Source of the DNA: Synchiropus splendidus
Taxonomy: Eukaryota; Chordata; Actinopteri; Syngnathiformes; Callionymidae
Length of the DNA stretch: 64,000 bases
Assembly: GCF_027744825.2 (NCBI RefSeq)
Contig: NC_071334.1
Coordinates: forward strand, 34,441,937-34,505,936
Direction: 5' to 3'
Part shown: in pieces, positions 22,693-35,594 of the stretch
How the letters are laid out: the number at the start of each line of letters is the position of its first letter
Position numbering within the stretch: position 1 is the stretch's first letter
The notes under the pieces: model-generated
Told to the model about the DNA's origin: nothing
Database searches by the model: none
Seen by the model: only the letters and a program-made list of their open reading frames with translations
Program-made: the position numbers and the translations under genes

Positions 22693-24365
22693 CCACTATA
22701 TTTTTGAAAAACAATGTCCGGTCTGAGCAGCCTAGTAGTCTTCTCATTGTTAATGAGCATGCTTTTGAGTGAGACACAAAATTTGAAACGAGACTCTCAA
22801 ACCTGCTTAAAATAAAATCCTTATCACCCACATTTTCTGATGAAATAAAAATCAATTAAATCAAACTGCAAAGCAGCCCTGCTCTTTGTCTCACTCCCCT
22901 GCAGGGTGTCTAGGACTGTTCTTATTTTTTACTCTCTATATATGCGTGTTCATGTTTCATGTATCATAGGAAAGCCCCTGTCTGCTTTCAGGAACTGGTT
23001 GAATGTTTTCTTTTATCTTACCAACCATACAGGAGCTGTACGGAGAAGTCTGCTACTGCCCTGTGTGTGGCCGGTCAGACATCGTGCTGACCTGCTGGGG
23101 ACTACTGTAACAACAGAGATTGAAGCCCTGGTTCTCTTCCTTTACATGTTGTTTTAATTTTCGTCAGCATTGCTAATATGCAGTGAAGGAATAACTGCAC
23201 AGGGGTGACAAATAGTCAGCCAGAGACCGCCTATCAGGGCTCACGGTTCTGAGGATCTTGTTCATGATCGAAGGGAGGATGTGAGATCGACTAAAGCCAC
23301 CAAAGCCTGTAACTTGTGTGAGTTTAAATGAGCGTGTAAATTGAGTCTGGCTGGTTTTTGGACATTGTTGGCAGACAGAAGGTTATAAAGATTATTTATA
23401 GAATCATCAAACTCCTTCCACTGTCTAATGAGGCCTCCAGCATGTTTGTGTGTGCGTGTGTGGAGGGTGTGGGGTGTGTGTTTGTAGCACAGTGAAATTG
23501 TTACAGGCTGTCCTCTCCAGACGTGGTGGTGCAGAGATGGTCTTCTTCCTCTGTAGTAAACAACACATTCAAATAACAATTTGGTGCGAATGTAACATTA
23601 TTCTTTTGATGTTTGATTTGAAACCCAGGATCCATTTTTTGCATTGAGAGCGGACAGGACTTTGGATAGACAGATTGGACACCAGTATTTGTCAGGCAAG
23701 TCTGACACAGGAACTAGTTATTGCTTCTCTCTCAGGGGAAATCCTCCACCTGTGTAGGCGCATGGACTTCTGTGTGCAGGAGTGTTTACATGAGGCCGAT
23801 CAAACATTCACCCTGGTTAAGTCACCGCGTCGCTCACACAGCCATCACAGCACCTGTCTGCTCCCTTAAGCCCTTATTTCTATTCCTTCCAGGTGTCATT
23901 TTTTTCTGTCCCTGTCCTCCTTTGTTCCCCGCTCCCCTTCATCGCCTTTGTCATTCTTTTAAGTCTGCATTCACGCATTTATTCCGCTTTAACTGTATTT
24001 CCTCATCTGTGATTACCTGGCTAGCACACGTTCATCCCAACAGTTGCTTCGTGATGACGTGAACCTCTTTAGAAACCCTGCGTCTCCCCTGAAGATGAAC
24101 TGTTTTGTGTGTGTGCTTGAACAAAAGCCATAAACAATGATAAAAGAGGTGTATAAATAGCAAATTATTTCATTAAGCTTAACATCTTGTGAACTTTTGG
24201 AGACAAGAGCTATGATGATACAAAGTGGAGAAGGAGCTCTGCATCTTTCCAAGTTGTTTTGCAGTCATCGTGATGTGATGAGTGAACCAATAACCAAAGT
24301 CACATCAGTCAATAAAAGCACTTCCACTAGTTGATGGGTTGATGCCAGTACCTGAGAGCAAATTA
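22693..24365. other. Unannotated stretch
   Basis: A GT-rich run lies near 23445-23482. No gene was recognised; frames up to 113 codons have no family features. Confidence 0.4.
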
Positions 24366-25475
24366 CTGGTGCTGGTTACAGTATTAGAATATCATGGAAA
24401 AAGTTGATTAATGTCAATAATTCCATTCAAAAAGTGAATGTATTCAATCATTGCACACAGACTGATACATTTCAAGTGTTTATTCCTTGTAATTTTGACG
24501 ATTGTAACAACAATTTTGACAACTAATGAACAAGTAATTACTGTAGCAGTACTGCGTGTCCTGGAATCCATCAGTTTGTGGCACTGCTCAGGTGTTGTGA
24601 GAGCCCAAGGTTTCTCTCATAGTGGCCTTCACCACTTCTGCATTGTTGGGCCTGGCATGTTGCAGCTTCCTCTTCACAATACGGTCAGGTCAACATGGTC
24701 AGGTGAGTTTCCAGGCCAATGAAGAACAGGGATACCACTGTCCTTAAACCAGCTACTGGCAGCTCTGGCACTGTGTTCTGGTGCCAAGTCCTGTTGGACC
24801 AACACCAGCTGACGACATGACACCCAAAACCATCAACCAATGGAAACTTTACACTCAACCTGAAGCACGGTGGATTCTCTTCTCTTCCTCCAGACTCTGG
24901 CACCTTGACTTCCAAGGACATACAACATTTACTTTAATCGGAGAACATAAGTTTGGGCCACTCTGCAGCAGTCCAGTCCCCTTGGTCTGTAGCCAAGGCG
25001 AGATTCTTCTGACACTGTCTCTTGAAGCTTGTATCTTGCAAACCTCTGTGCGTGGTGGTTCTTGAAGTGTGAACTCCAGCTGCAGTCCACTCTTTGTGAA
25101 TCGCCCCAACATTTTGAATGTGTTTGTTCCAACATCCTCTCCATGGTGCGGTTATCCCTGTTGCTTGCACACTTTTTCCCACCATATCTTTTCCATATTT
25201 TTTCTCTACATACATGCTTATACATACATTGGCACATCCACCCTCTTTAGCGATGACCTTTTGTGTCTTGCCCGCCTTGTCCGGTCAACAGTCTTCCCCA
25301 TGATTGTGTAGCTTACAGAACTTCACTTAGAGACCATGAAAAGACCTTTGCAGGTGTTTCAACTACCCGATTACAGTGAGACACCAAGCATTCAACATTG
25401 AACCTTTCTACAGAATTCTCAGTTACTGAATTTGGGGTTTCCATTAGTAGTCATACTGTAATCATCAGCATTACC
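24366..25475 (-). mobile_element. Tc1-like transposon with long inverted repeats
   Basis: This is a relic of a fish Tc1/mariner transposon on the - strand. The left end (CTGGTGCTGGTTACAGTATT at 24366, preceded by TA) continues with TAGAATATCATGGAAAAAGT and CACACAGACTGATACATTTC, matching the long terminal repeat of this family. The right end is recognisable up to CTGAATTTGGGGTTTCCATT (25427-25446) and then decays at about 25475. Between them lies a broken transposase. Both ends are eroded, so it is immobile. Confidence 0.85.
24535..25301 (-). pseudogene. Tc1-like transposase pseudogene
   Basis: The likely original start is ATGGGGAAGACTGTTGACCG (25301 downward on the - strand). An N-terminal helix-turn-helix region follows, then HKEWTAAGVHTSRTTTHRGL and LALATDQGDWTAAEWPKLMF-SD, the last covering the first catalytic aspartate region of the DDE domain (frames 24929-25237 and 24934-25215). 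Further along come PRVWRKRRENPPCFRL-like and FPLVDGFGCHV blocks (24685-24921), then a NNAEVVKATMRETLGSHNT-like C-terminal block near 24600. Several frameshifts and stops split it; intact family members are about 340 codons. It encodes no functional enzyme. Confidence 0.85.
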
Positions 25476-25756
25476 TTGGAGACCTCCATCAACCTCTTAA
25501 ACATACATACATAAAAGGAAATAGAATAGTCGGGTGCAGCTCGATTGTCATTGGATGAAGCTTTGAATGGGTGGCATACAGCTCCAGAGGTGGTGGGCAC
25601 CACGCAATTGTCCTTAAAGAAGCATGAAAGGGACAGTCTGACCTCTGGCCCTATCTTGATTTGAGTTGAATGGAACTGGAACTCGAGGAGTGTCTCCCAG
25701 TTACCCTCACGTTTTCACTCTGAGCCTAGCCAATTGAAAGCAATCAAAGCCATTTA

Positions 25757-25963
25757 TGTGGAAATGTAGATGAGGCATCATGAAACAGTATTGCAGGGCT
25801 GATGAAACAGTGTCCTAATTTTCAGAGGCCACTAAATGGCACTCTTGGTTTAGAAATAATGTGAGGTTTCATTGAACATTTTACAGCAGACAGTGCCATA
25901 CAGTGGCCCATGAAATTCATGATACCTCATCTACCCTTTAATACCATGTCATACCCATCACTA
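25757..25963. mobile_element. Palindromic CTCF-like MITE, copy B
   Basis: The left arm reads GTAGATGAGGCATCATGAAA, then CAGTATTGCAGGGCTGATGA. Arm motifs are CCACTAAATGGCAC (+, 25829-25842) and CCACTGTATGGCAC (-, about 25896-25909), both weaker than in copy A. The right end is CCTCATCTACCC, about 17 extra bases, then CCCATCACTA. A short ATGTGAGGTTTCATTGAA centre links the arms. Confidence 0.7.
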
Positions 25964-28900
25964 GTGGTAACACATATTGGGGAACCTTTTTTTCTAATGT
26001 TGACAAATTTTTAACTAATATTACTAATTTAACATGAGTTTTTGTTCTTTGAGTTTAAATTTTCAACTTTGGTCAGGCATAGTCGGAACAGAGGCAGTTG
26101 CGATATGGTTGAATTTTCACATTTTATTGACTATTTAGAGTCAGAAATGTGTTGGGTTCTTCATCACTAGGGGAACACAGAAGAAGCAGGTGGACAGATG
26201 GCTCGTGTGGGTTGATATCTGATTTAACATGCAAACAATTTGGTGGCCATGTGAGCATTTCTGGCCTGATCAGTTGCAAGTGCTTGTATTTGTTTGTGTG
26301 AATCTGATACATCCTGGATATTTCACTCACAAGCTCTCCTGGAGAGGCCAGCAACCTAAATACATTGAAGAGCTGCATCAAATATCACAATGTTAATATG
26401 AAAAATCCATTAACAAATCATACAACTTGTTGTGTTTTGTGCAAAAAAAAGGATATACGCTCATTTGTCAGATGATTATATCAATTTTGTCATTTGAAAA
26501 GATGACAGTTAAATTGTCCACAGTTTCTCAGGACAAATAAATGATTTGGCGCTGGCGTCGTCCCTCTGAGCTGATGAAGATTGTTTTTGATTCATCACCT
26601 TTGACAAATGTCCTCATTCCAATCCCTCAGTCCATCTCATCTTGTCCTCAAAGTGGAAAAGAGTTTTCTGGGCAGACGGTGTTTGGATGCAGAGTGACTG
26701 TTACCTCAGTCACTTGGTCCACCTAATATTTTATCTGACAACACGCCGTCTGTCGAGTCATCTCTCTGTCTGTCCGTCTCTTTCATGAGTATAGTCGTTT
26801 TCTCCTCATCCTTTTTACACATCTTTGCCTTTCTATTGACTTCACATTCAGTCCCCGACCCACATTTTTTTTTGGTCACTTATCATCTTGTCAGAGATTT
26901 ACAGCCATTTTCTTGGGTTGTTGCCTCTCTCTGGTCCTCGGTTGCCCCCCTATGACGTCTCTTCTCCCGTTATGTTTGATCATGGGATGTTGAAGTTAAA
27001 GTTCGTAACATACAACCTTCGTTCAGGTAAACACCAATGTTTCCAGGAAATGTTCACCAAGCAAATAGCAGACCAAGGATTTTTTTTGGACATGAGGAGG
27101 AGTTTGATGGCGCTCATTTGGTTTGATCAGCCTCAAAACTTGCTTGTTCTTCAAACTGGGTTACTATCATGTCAGAAGCACCAGAGATGAGGATGAGTAG
27201 TTCTAAGTCAAGTGGACCGTGATGGAAATGATCAATCCTCTCCCACCTCTGACTAGGAACTCTGGGTCATGAGTGAAAGTGTACTTGACTCCTCGGAGTC
27301 TTGCAATCCAAGCATTAGTGCTGCTCTTTGCCATACTCTCTGAGAAGGACAATACTGGTATGGGCTACTTATTTCACAGTGGAAACCACAGGGGCCATAA
27401 GGGCTTGCCCATATGGCATTTACTGTTCCTCTGAATCTGACTCACTTGCTGTCTACCAAACTGACTGACTGGTGCATGTCATTTGACAACGATTCGGGAG
27501 CCACTGATTCGGAAGTGTGCGCTTCAAAAATTCTGACTCGACTTTGGTGAGTCATTGAGTTAAAAGTGCCGACTATGTCATCTGTGTTCTCTGATTCACG
27601 GTGAATGCTAAATGACCTTTGAGTTTCCATGGAACTATTTTGGGTTTGCGTTGAATTCTTACTATTCTGCCCTCTGGTGGACAGCACAAGCATCAAAGTA
27701 AACCACCAATTTAATGTTGATATAAAGCCTGTGGGAGGGGAGCGATACTGAACACAGCTGAACTTCCACACAAAGACATCAGACTGTAATTGAATCCATC
27801 ACAGTAGTTCTTCTGTAATGTTTATTGTAGTATTTACCGAGTCAGATTAGCAATTCTATCAGTTCCTGTTTGAAATGGAGGACACAGAGCAAACGCTCAA
27901 ACTGGAATCTCAGTAGACTGAATCTGATGTTATTAAATTGAAATTACTCGCCCGATGTTCGGCCGGTGTAGCGGTGGGATTGGGGCTTGGCGACGGGGGC
28001 ATTAGGTTGGATCAGTGCCCCGACTGAGTTCCAAATCCCCTCACTCATCCCCATAACTATAAAGCGGAAGGGAGGAGGCGGGTGAAGAGTGAGTATTAGT
28101 GAAGCACTGGCATGGATGGAGGTTTAACATACATAGGAAAGAGTTGCGTAGCAAACGCAACCGGTTGGATTGAACTTATCAGCTTGATCTCAAATCCACG
28201 CTGCTTTTTCCCACCATAAGAGAGCTGAGATGACTTGAGAGTTGTGAATCCATGCTGCGGAATGGCGTTCTAGCTTCAAATAGACGGGCAATCTGTCTTC
28301 TCTAGTACGGCTTTAGAACTTTCTCTCCTGGTCTCTGTTTGCTTAACCTCTCTTACTTGGTGGCATGGTTGCCTGTGGAAACACGAAGGCGTCCGGACGA
28401 CCGAAATCTTAAGAGTCTTAGTGAGAGTAATTAGCGTGTCAAGTCCAAAGAGTAGTCAGGAAGCTCATGGCTCATGCCAGTGTCGGACTTGACAAGGTTG
28501 TACATTGAAGATGTTGGGAGGATTCAAGCACATTGTGAACATTTGTTTTTCAGTTTTTCAGAGTCCTACAGGCACTGACCAAATACCGCTCCTTTATTTT
28601 TCAGCATGTAGCTTAAATTGAACTGAGGACATTCCTTTATCTATCTATTCTGTTTAGTTTCATTCTCAAGCTATTATAAAATCTCAAAGGCAATTTATTG
28701 ACCACAATATTTGTACACATTGTTTATTTAGTTATTTGTTTTTCATACCATATTTCCCACCAAAATGGATCCAGAGCACAAGATGAATAGTTAGGGGAAT
28801 ATTTATCTTGTCTCTTTGTTCTTGTATCATTGTTCAAAATGTCTTCGGATTTCCTCGCCAAAAGTCATTTTTCAACATTTCCTGTATTGAATAATACATG

Positions 28901-29095
28901 AATTGATCATCATCATCATCACTAAGGGTTGGAAAAAAAGTTGTTGTAACAATGCATGTAATAAGAAGCCTGATACAAGAGCTGAGAAGGTGAAATAGGA
29001 AAGCAGGTGACAGTGACATCATCAGCCTGGCCGAATGATCAACCCATGCATGCACGGGGTGTGCGTTCAAACGCCACACAGACTGGACCCAGACT
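25964..29095. other. Gene-free stretch containing one strong CTCF-like site
   Basis: No exon or RNA gene was recognised. The 109-codon - strand frame at 27442-27771 overlaps a strong CTCF-like motif but shows no domain. An unplaced GC-rich block lies at about 27950-28090. Confidence 0.4.
27667..27680 (-). promoter_or_regulatory. Strong CTCF-like motif outside the MITEs
   Basis: On the - strand the bases read CCACCAGAGGGCAG, an exact match to the usual vertebrate CTCF core pattern CCASYAGRKGGCRS. It is not within a copy of the palindromic MITE. Occupancy cannot be judged from sequence alone. Confidence 0.5.
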
Positions 29096-29185
29096 GGCTC
29101 TTAACTTGTCAAGCTGGATCTGAACCTGCGACCTTCCAGCTGTGAGCAGCGCAAACCAAATCTCAGCACTCAGTGATACAGCCAG
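29096..29185 (-). repeat. Possible tRNA-derived SINE fragment
   Basis: Read on the - strand, the segment includes GGTCGCAGGTTCAGATCCAG, whose GGTTCAGATCC resembles a Pol III B box (GGTTCGAATCC). It is preceded by a GCTGCTCACAGCTGGAAGGT block typical of the tRNA-like heads of fish SINEs. The A box is poor and the tail was not found. Confidence 0.4.
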
Positions 29186-29689
29186 CCAGCTCAGATCCAA
29201 TATGCATGAGACCGATCTCAGCTTGGACTATTCAATTACCGTCATGTCCTGCTGGCAGACAGGTTAATAACATGCTTAGGGAACACAAAAAAAAATCACA
29301 AAATCAACAGCTGTGTAATGAAAATATCAAAAGCGGTGCCAGATCCAGCGAGCTGATATCCGAGTATCCATTAAAGCGGCTTTTTCGCAGTTCAAACAAG
29401 TTGAAGCAGAACCAAAGTGTGACTGAGGGATTAAACCCTGCAATATCATCCAAGCGGAGCACAGGACGGTGAAATTATGTTCCCGATTTCTCACCTGATA
29501 TCCTCCGCTACAGCATGCGTCGTCCTTTTTTTTTTAAATACATTTTTAAGATGTGATTATCTTTCAGTGGTGCATCGTGGCAACATGAGCCAGATTTTAA
29601 GCTGCTGATAAAGATGTTTATTCTGTGTTGCATCCTCCCCAGTTTTCCATCATAACAATTGGGTACAGGAAAGTGTCTACAGGGATGAC
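29186..29689. other. Unannotated stretch
   Basis: No gene or repeat was recognised. Confidence 0.4.
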
Positions 29690-30118
29690 GTTTTTTAGAG
29701 ATGTAACAAATGTTTTATATTGGAAACTGAAATTGAAACCCAATGTGTCAGTTGCTTGGTAGGACCTTAGCAATAAAGCTGATTCTGATTCACTTTTTTT
29801 TATGTATGCTGATGCTTTGTGGATGTCGTTGATGTTTGTTGTATACCTTTAATGTCTTTGGCATGTGTCAGAGTTTATGTTGGAAATAATGCTGTGACAC
29901 TGTGGTGAATTTCCTCACTGTGGTACTATTAAAGGACATCTAATCTAACCTAATATAAAACTGCAAAGAACTACAAACATGTCCACAGACTTTTATGTAC
30001 ACTGTAGCTCTGTGTACATCATTGTTGTTTAGAACTTTAATGTCTGTAATGTCGCTGCAACTACTGCTGCACATTGAATTTCCCCTCTGTAGGACAAATG
30101 AAGAATATGTAATCTAAT
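29690..30118 (+). mobile_element. Three adjacent L2-like LINE 3' ends
   Basis: Three successive tails of the L2/CR1-like type lie head to tail. The first ends GACCTTAGCAATAAAGCTGA plus TTCTGATTC (to about 29792). The second ends GAATTTCCTCACTGTGG then TACTATTAAAGGACATCTAATC (to about 29955). The third ends GAATTTCCCCTCTGTAGGAC then AAATGAAGAATATGTAATC (to about 30116). None has coding sequence. The second and third look like related subfamilies. Confidence 0.55.
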
Positions 30119-31636
30119 ACTTGTCCCCTATCTCTTGGTCATATTGTCTTAAGGTCCTCAGAAGCCCACATCTCACTGCGAAAGCTTCATCTTAGCAGCT
30201 TGCTTACATCTCTGTGATTTCACGCTGCAGAGCTCTTGCGTCGGGTTTCATCATCGTGTAATTTTGAATGCCCATAGAGTGTAATTTCTCCGAAAGCATC
30301 AGTGACTGCAGTCTTTATTTGTTCAACACGGAGTGTCTCTCTTTCTGTGTTCCTGGATAAAGGCAGACATTCAGATCCTCCATGCTGCTCATTAGATGCA
30401 GGCAAAGTGGCCAAGAAAAGCACGACGTCCATGAAGTCCAAGACCAGGTTTATCTCTTGTAAAAGGGTGGAATATCATCTAGTGCCTTGGTGGGAGATTC
30501 TTCCCAGGGAGGAGGTGTTCAACTATCTTTGGGGTCTTGTTCATAAGCGAATGAAGGAGGGAGTGAGGGATGGAAACGTGGATAACCATCTTCAGTGAAG
30601 AGGATTCTCACATAACGTTGTTCAATCGCATCCTGTGTCAGAATACTTGAAGGTAACGGAATACCAAAATAGGTCCCTTGAAAATAGAACATTCATCCAG
30701 CTACTTTACTGACAGCTTTATGGCACTGACAGGTTGAACTGAGTGACTTGATAGACCAAGAGTGCAGACTGACCACTGACAGGATAGACTGTAAACCCAG
30801 TTAGGGTTTGCTATGTGTGTGTCTGCTCAGGATGTGACTGGAAAATAGCTTCACACTCTTCCTGCTATAAAGTCGATAGATAGTTGACTATGTTTGGGTG
30901 CAGCAGCAGAGCACTGGGTTGTCAGTGCTCAACAGTGCTCACTCAAACATTTTCTTTTCAAGTATAATCCTAGCACTTTTCAGATGCTCAAAAGGGCTTG
31001 TGGTAGCAGATGAAAGCAGCGCTGACCCAAGAATATCTTTCTGTTGTGTTTCCAGTTATGCAACAGAAGTGCACTTTAGTACTGTTGCTCACCTCTTAGA
31101 ATAAATATTACTGTAGTGAGCGGCACTATATTGACGTGCGTGAGGCACATTGAAAACAGAAGTCAGATTTTGTCTCCTTTTATAAGTAGTTTGGTTGAAA
31201 GTAAATAATCATAAAAGTGTGAGCACAAAGGTTGATGGGGGAGTGCGTGTTGGCTCTGAAGCAGGGATGAAGACAGAACATGGAGGATGTGTCACAGAGT
31301 TTCTGCCTGACTGACAGATGTGGCTGCACCTACAGACATTAAGCAAGTGGGGCAATGTTTTCCACCGGTGCAGACATCCGAATCATGTTTGCACATATAC
31401 ACGTATCTTAGCTGTGCTCCTCTGGAATGATGCTTCATATGTTGTTCCTTGGATCTGTTGGGGACGACGGTGGTCTTGACCTTCCACATCTGTTCCATCT
31501 GTTCTAAGCCCATCACACATCTCAATCTTTTCACCAGCCTTTCGCTCTCTTGACACTAGCAATACACCTCGGCTGGTTGAGTGGAGAACATTTTATTTAT
31601 CCTCCTGGTCTCTACTTCCTTGGTGTATCTCTGCAG
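30119..31636. other. Unannotated stretch
   Basis: Frames of up to 98 codons occur without recognisable content. No repeat boundary was found. Confidence 0.4.
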
Positions 31637-31731
31637 GTGTCACGCTGCCAATGCGTCAACATGCAACACTGAAGGCTGGCTTTTTTACCAACATCAATAT
31701 ATGACGCCAAGGAAATGAGGATGTGCAGGCT
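31637..31731. repeat. Short interspersed repeat X, copy 3
   Basis: It shares GTGTCACGCTGC, AATGCGTCAACATGCAACAC, GAAGGCTGGCTTT, CAACATCAATATATGACGCC and GAGGATG with the copies at 4143 and 9669. It is shorter in the middle than copy 1. Confidence 0.4.
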
Positions 31732-34700
31732 TTGCAGTTATGAGATTGTTGGTGTACGTCTTTGGTACACCTTCATTCACCATCCACTTTTGTAGTACTT
31801 TGTTGTTACTTTCTTTCATTCAATGTAAATGGAGCATGTGAAGAGCGGTGGCCATTATAACATTGAAATAATCATTAACTGAACATCATTTTGACTTTGA
31901 TATGAAGCTATTATATTAATGTCTGGAACTAGATTACTGAAGAGAAAAAATGCACCATTGGTCCTCTTTATATATTTAGGATGCACCACACCATTAAATC
32001 TTTTGGAACACGTTGAATAAAATGTTTAAAAGAATTGTGGGAGATGATAAAGCAAATATCACATCAGTAAAAGATGGGCCCGTTTTTCATTTCTAAATAG
32101 GTTTTACATCAGCAGACATTGATGATTCACAGCCAGCACAAGCGGAATGACTGCAAGTGTCTGGTGTGTTCTTCCACACTGACAAACGTTGTGGAGAAGA
32201 TGTAGGACTGACTGAAGTCTGTTTTACAATGTCGACCATTGTGCTTGTCTCACCATGGAGCTAAGCAATCTTTAATCAAAATATTCATGTCTACTACACT
32301 TTACTCTTGTTTAAAGCCGTAAATTCATAAATCCCTGTGGGTCAGCCCTCAGGGCAAACTGGGTTTCTACTTTGTACTCGCAATTGGGCATAGTAAATAA
32401 GTGTGCAGCCACAATAATATGAACAAATTAAATTACATTGACTTACTCCTCCACTTACACATTCAGGGATATTTTCTTCAACGTTAAACAGACTGACATG
32501 CAAAAGACTAATTCAGTAGTGATGGAACATATTGAACCAGACTGTCAAGTGGAGATTACCGTTTTATTTCATTCTAATTTTATAGGGACACATCAGAAAG
32601 ACAAAGGAAAAGACAACTTATTAGTAAACATTAGATGAACGTTTCATAGCAGCTATGCAAAGTTAAGTATTGAAATTAAGGAGATTTGCTTGGTGGAAAT
32701 GCTCTGTTAGGTAAAGAAAAAACATCAAAACCTCATTCATAAGCCAACTATGTTGAGGCGACGTAATTCAGGCTGCACCTCAACACATTGTTCCTGATCT
32801 CTGGATGGTTGCTTCTGAAATTTTGAGCTACGCTGGAGCTGAATGACTCAACGCAGAACAAAAGCGGGTGACTGAAAGCAAAGAAATGAAACATGAGGCT
32901 TGAAGATAAAAGAGCCACTGTGGAGATGAACAAAAATATCTTGCTTGTGGACGGGTTAGATTTCATAACGGCTGATGGGAATATGTGTTACCAGCAGGTA
33001 TCAGAAACGTAGTTCGTAGAAAAGCGGGGATGCGCTGGTGAGAGTAAAAGAAAGTCGCCGTTAAGCAGCAAAAGTTGTTTTCCGACAACTTTCTTTGTGC
33101 ATCCATCAACGTCTCTCCCTCTCTCCCACGAGCCCACACTTTGTTGACTATTTAGTGCGAAGCTCCAAACTCAAGACAAAGCCTCTGTCAAGTGGGATTT
33201 AACAGCAACATGGGCAGAGTTGGCTGCGACTGATGAGCGACACCGTCCAGAAGCCTCTCCTGCATGAACTGGAGGGTTCTGAAGGAGGATGTGGGTGTGC
33301 CTGGAATAGCAACAGAGAGGTGTGTGTTTCCTTGCTTGGCTGCACATAACTCTCGTCTGTCTGTGAGACTTCCAGCGGGAGATAAGCCGAGTGGATGTTG
33401 TTATAGTGTGGCAGGTTTGTAATCACGGTGATTACTGAGCACGAGAGATACGGCGAGACACAGAGAGGGATGCTTCATATATCAGGTGACTCAGTGCAAA
33501 CTGCTTCATCAGTCAGTCATCAAACGCTGCTCTGTTTTTATTATTTCCTACTTCTCCTGTTTGATCTGATCAGATGCCAAAAGATGAGCAGGCAAACGTC
33601 CAAACGCTACAGCAATGGTAATGTTGTCAGGGACCATCAGTCAGCATGAGAAAATGATGAAGATGCAGGCCTGCTTGTCTCCAGCCGCACTCATCCCCAT
33701 TTGTCTTGGTGGTTACCTCCCTGGCGCGCACTGCACGAGGACGTGAGGAAGTGAAATGTGACGCACACACGCAAGATGGCTGGCAAAGGTTTTAGTGAAC
33801 ATAGTATCAGGTATGTCAGGTACGATTGCTAACATATATTATTTGTGGATCACCAGCACACACCATGTTTTGAACAGGATTTGAATAAGATAACTTTTGG
33901 TATGATGCTGTTTTTAAAAAACATGTTCAAAATGAAGTGCCATATTCCAATAAGGTAACTGTTTTTTTTCTTCTAGTGGTCTTTGATCTTTGGTAGTATT
34001 GCAACATTCAAGGTGAGACCCTCAAGTATTGTAAGGAGACACAGGAAATCCTTTTTGTTAGAAAGTGTGTGTGGTGAGATTCAAACCAGCATCTTTACAT
34101 CTTTGTTCCAAACTTGTCCTCTCGAACCCTAACTTAGTCAGTATGAACATGGTTTGGCCTAGAGGCAATAGCTAACACCACTTAACGCTCTCATGCTAAT
34201 GGCTGTATTCAAGTAACATACACAATGTATGAATGAAACAAATACAGTCATTCATTAAACCTGAAAAACTAGATGATAATGTCATGACCAAGTGCTGGAC
34301 TATTAAAGGCCGTGGCACTCCGAGTCCCGCTTGACTACATATGAAAGAAAGCCACAGAAAACTGGGATTTCAGCAGTCCAAGTCCACTGCGTTCGGGAGG
34401 AGGTCGAAATAAATATTCATTCATTCGCAGGTAACCTTAACAAGAAAAGCAGATCATGTCACCCGGCATCATCATCCATCTTCTAGAGCGAGTGAATCTG
34501 GCACCTATACTGGTACACATTTACTTCAGTTTTATCAACTGTTCTGGCCCCTGTTCTGAACCTCTCAAGGGGCCAATGGTGAGTAGTACCGTCAGAGTTG
34601 GGCGACACCGGTAAATGTAACAAATTCTGTACCCTTCCCTTGGTTGTCCACCTGTCCAGGAGAGCGCCAGCACTGTATTCTTTTCCAGACAGAGACAATC

Positions 34701-35199
34701 TCACCGTCCTCTTCATTCTGGTCACTTTTTTGGCCTCACATTATTTCTGTTCCTCTTCTGTTCCTCGTTAGATGTCGCCAACATTTGAATGTTTTCTTAC
34801 CGTCTCATGGCTTTTAAGGGTGGTTGAAGTGATGGGAACTCGCATTTGAAATATGCTGAGGCCTCTAAACTAAACTTCCAGACCTGAGGAGATTTTCTTT
34901 GTTTTTCAAAGCTTGATGACAGAGCCCAGGTGGATAGGACTATATCTGTCTCATCACTTCAACAAGATAAGAAGATAAGAATTATTTAATGTCATGTGCA
35001 TGTAATGATGTAATCCCACCCACAACACCCGTGAACAGCATTCTGACCAAAATGGAACTTTAAATATGTGAATAAATTAAAGTTACTTAGAATGTCATGC
35101 ACATAAATAAATACCACAGAATAATTTACCAAGACCCAAAAGACATGCTATTACAACCATTTTTTTTGTTCTTTCTCTTTTAGTCACCACCACCACTTC
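31732..35199. other. Unannotated stretch
   Basis: No exon was recognised. Near 34962-34990, AAGATAAGAAGATAAGAATT could be the reverse-complement tail of a LINE (tandem TCTTAT), but nothing else supports this. Confidence 0.4.
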
Positions 35200-35594
35200 A
35201 GCAGTGAATATCGCATGTTCTTGTTTTTAGACAAAAAATTTCTTCCTTTCATTGCCCATTTTTGTGTTTTTCTTGTTCTTCAAAATACATTGAAGGAATA
35301 CTGAAAATATATTTTGAAATAAATTGTCTTTTCATCTTCAACGTCGAGTCCATAGCTGATTTATATTATTAATTATTATTAAATTAAATCTTTCAATAGG
35401 TTTCATGGCATAATGACACTTCTTAATGTCCTCAATTGCATTCCATCTTTTTAGGTACATTTTGTCCTTGTTACTTAAGTGTGTATTTTGGATGTTTTTC
35501 CATCATGTTCTGTAGTATCACGTCTGATGGTGGCCCCTCACAACCGTTACAGTTTCTAATGTGGCCCTATAGGAAATTTAACTGCCCACCTGTG
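35200..35594. mobile_element. hAT-like non-autonomous element, truncated
   Basis: The right part matches the element at 49959-50359: a TTCTTGTTC-TCAAAATACAT and GAAAATATATTTTGAAAT block (35270-35315), then GGTGGCCCCTCACAAC-like and GGAAATTTAACTGCCCACCT (35574-35593) at the terminus. The opposite end could not be found, so the left limit is approximate. Confidence 0.6.

Noticed and set aside
29096..29185. True tRNA gene
   Set aside because: Only a B-box-like block is present; no A box, acceptor stem or anticodon loop could be folded by eye.
34962..34990. Reverse LINE tail from AAGATAAGAAGATAAG
   Set aside because: Only a short tandem string is present, with no adjacent LINE 3'UTR signature.
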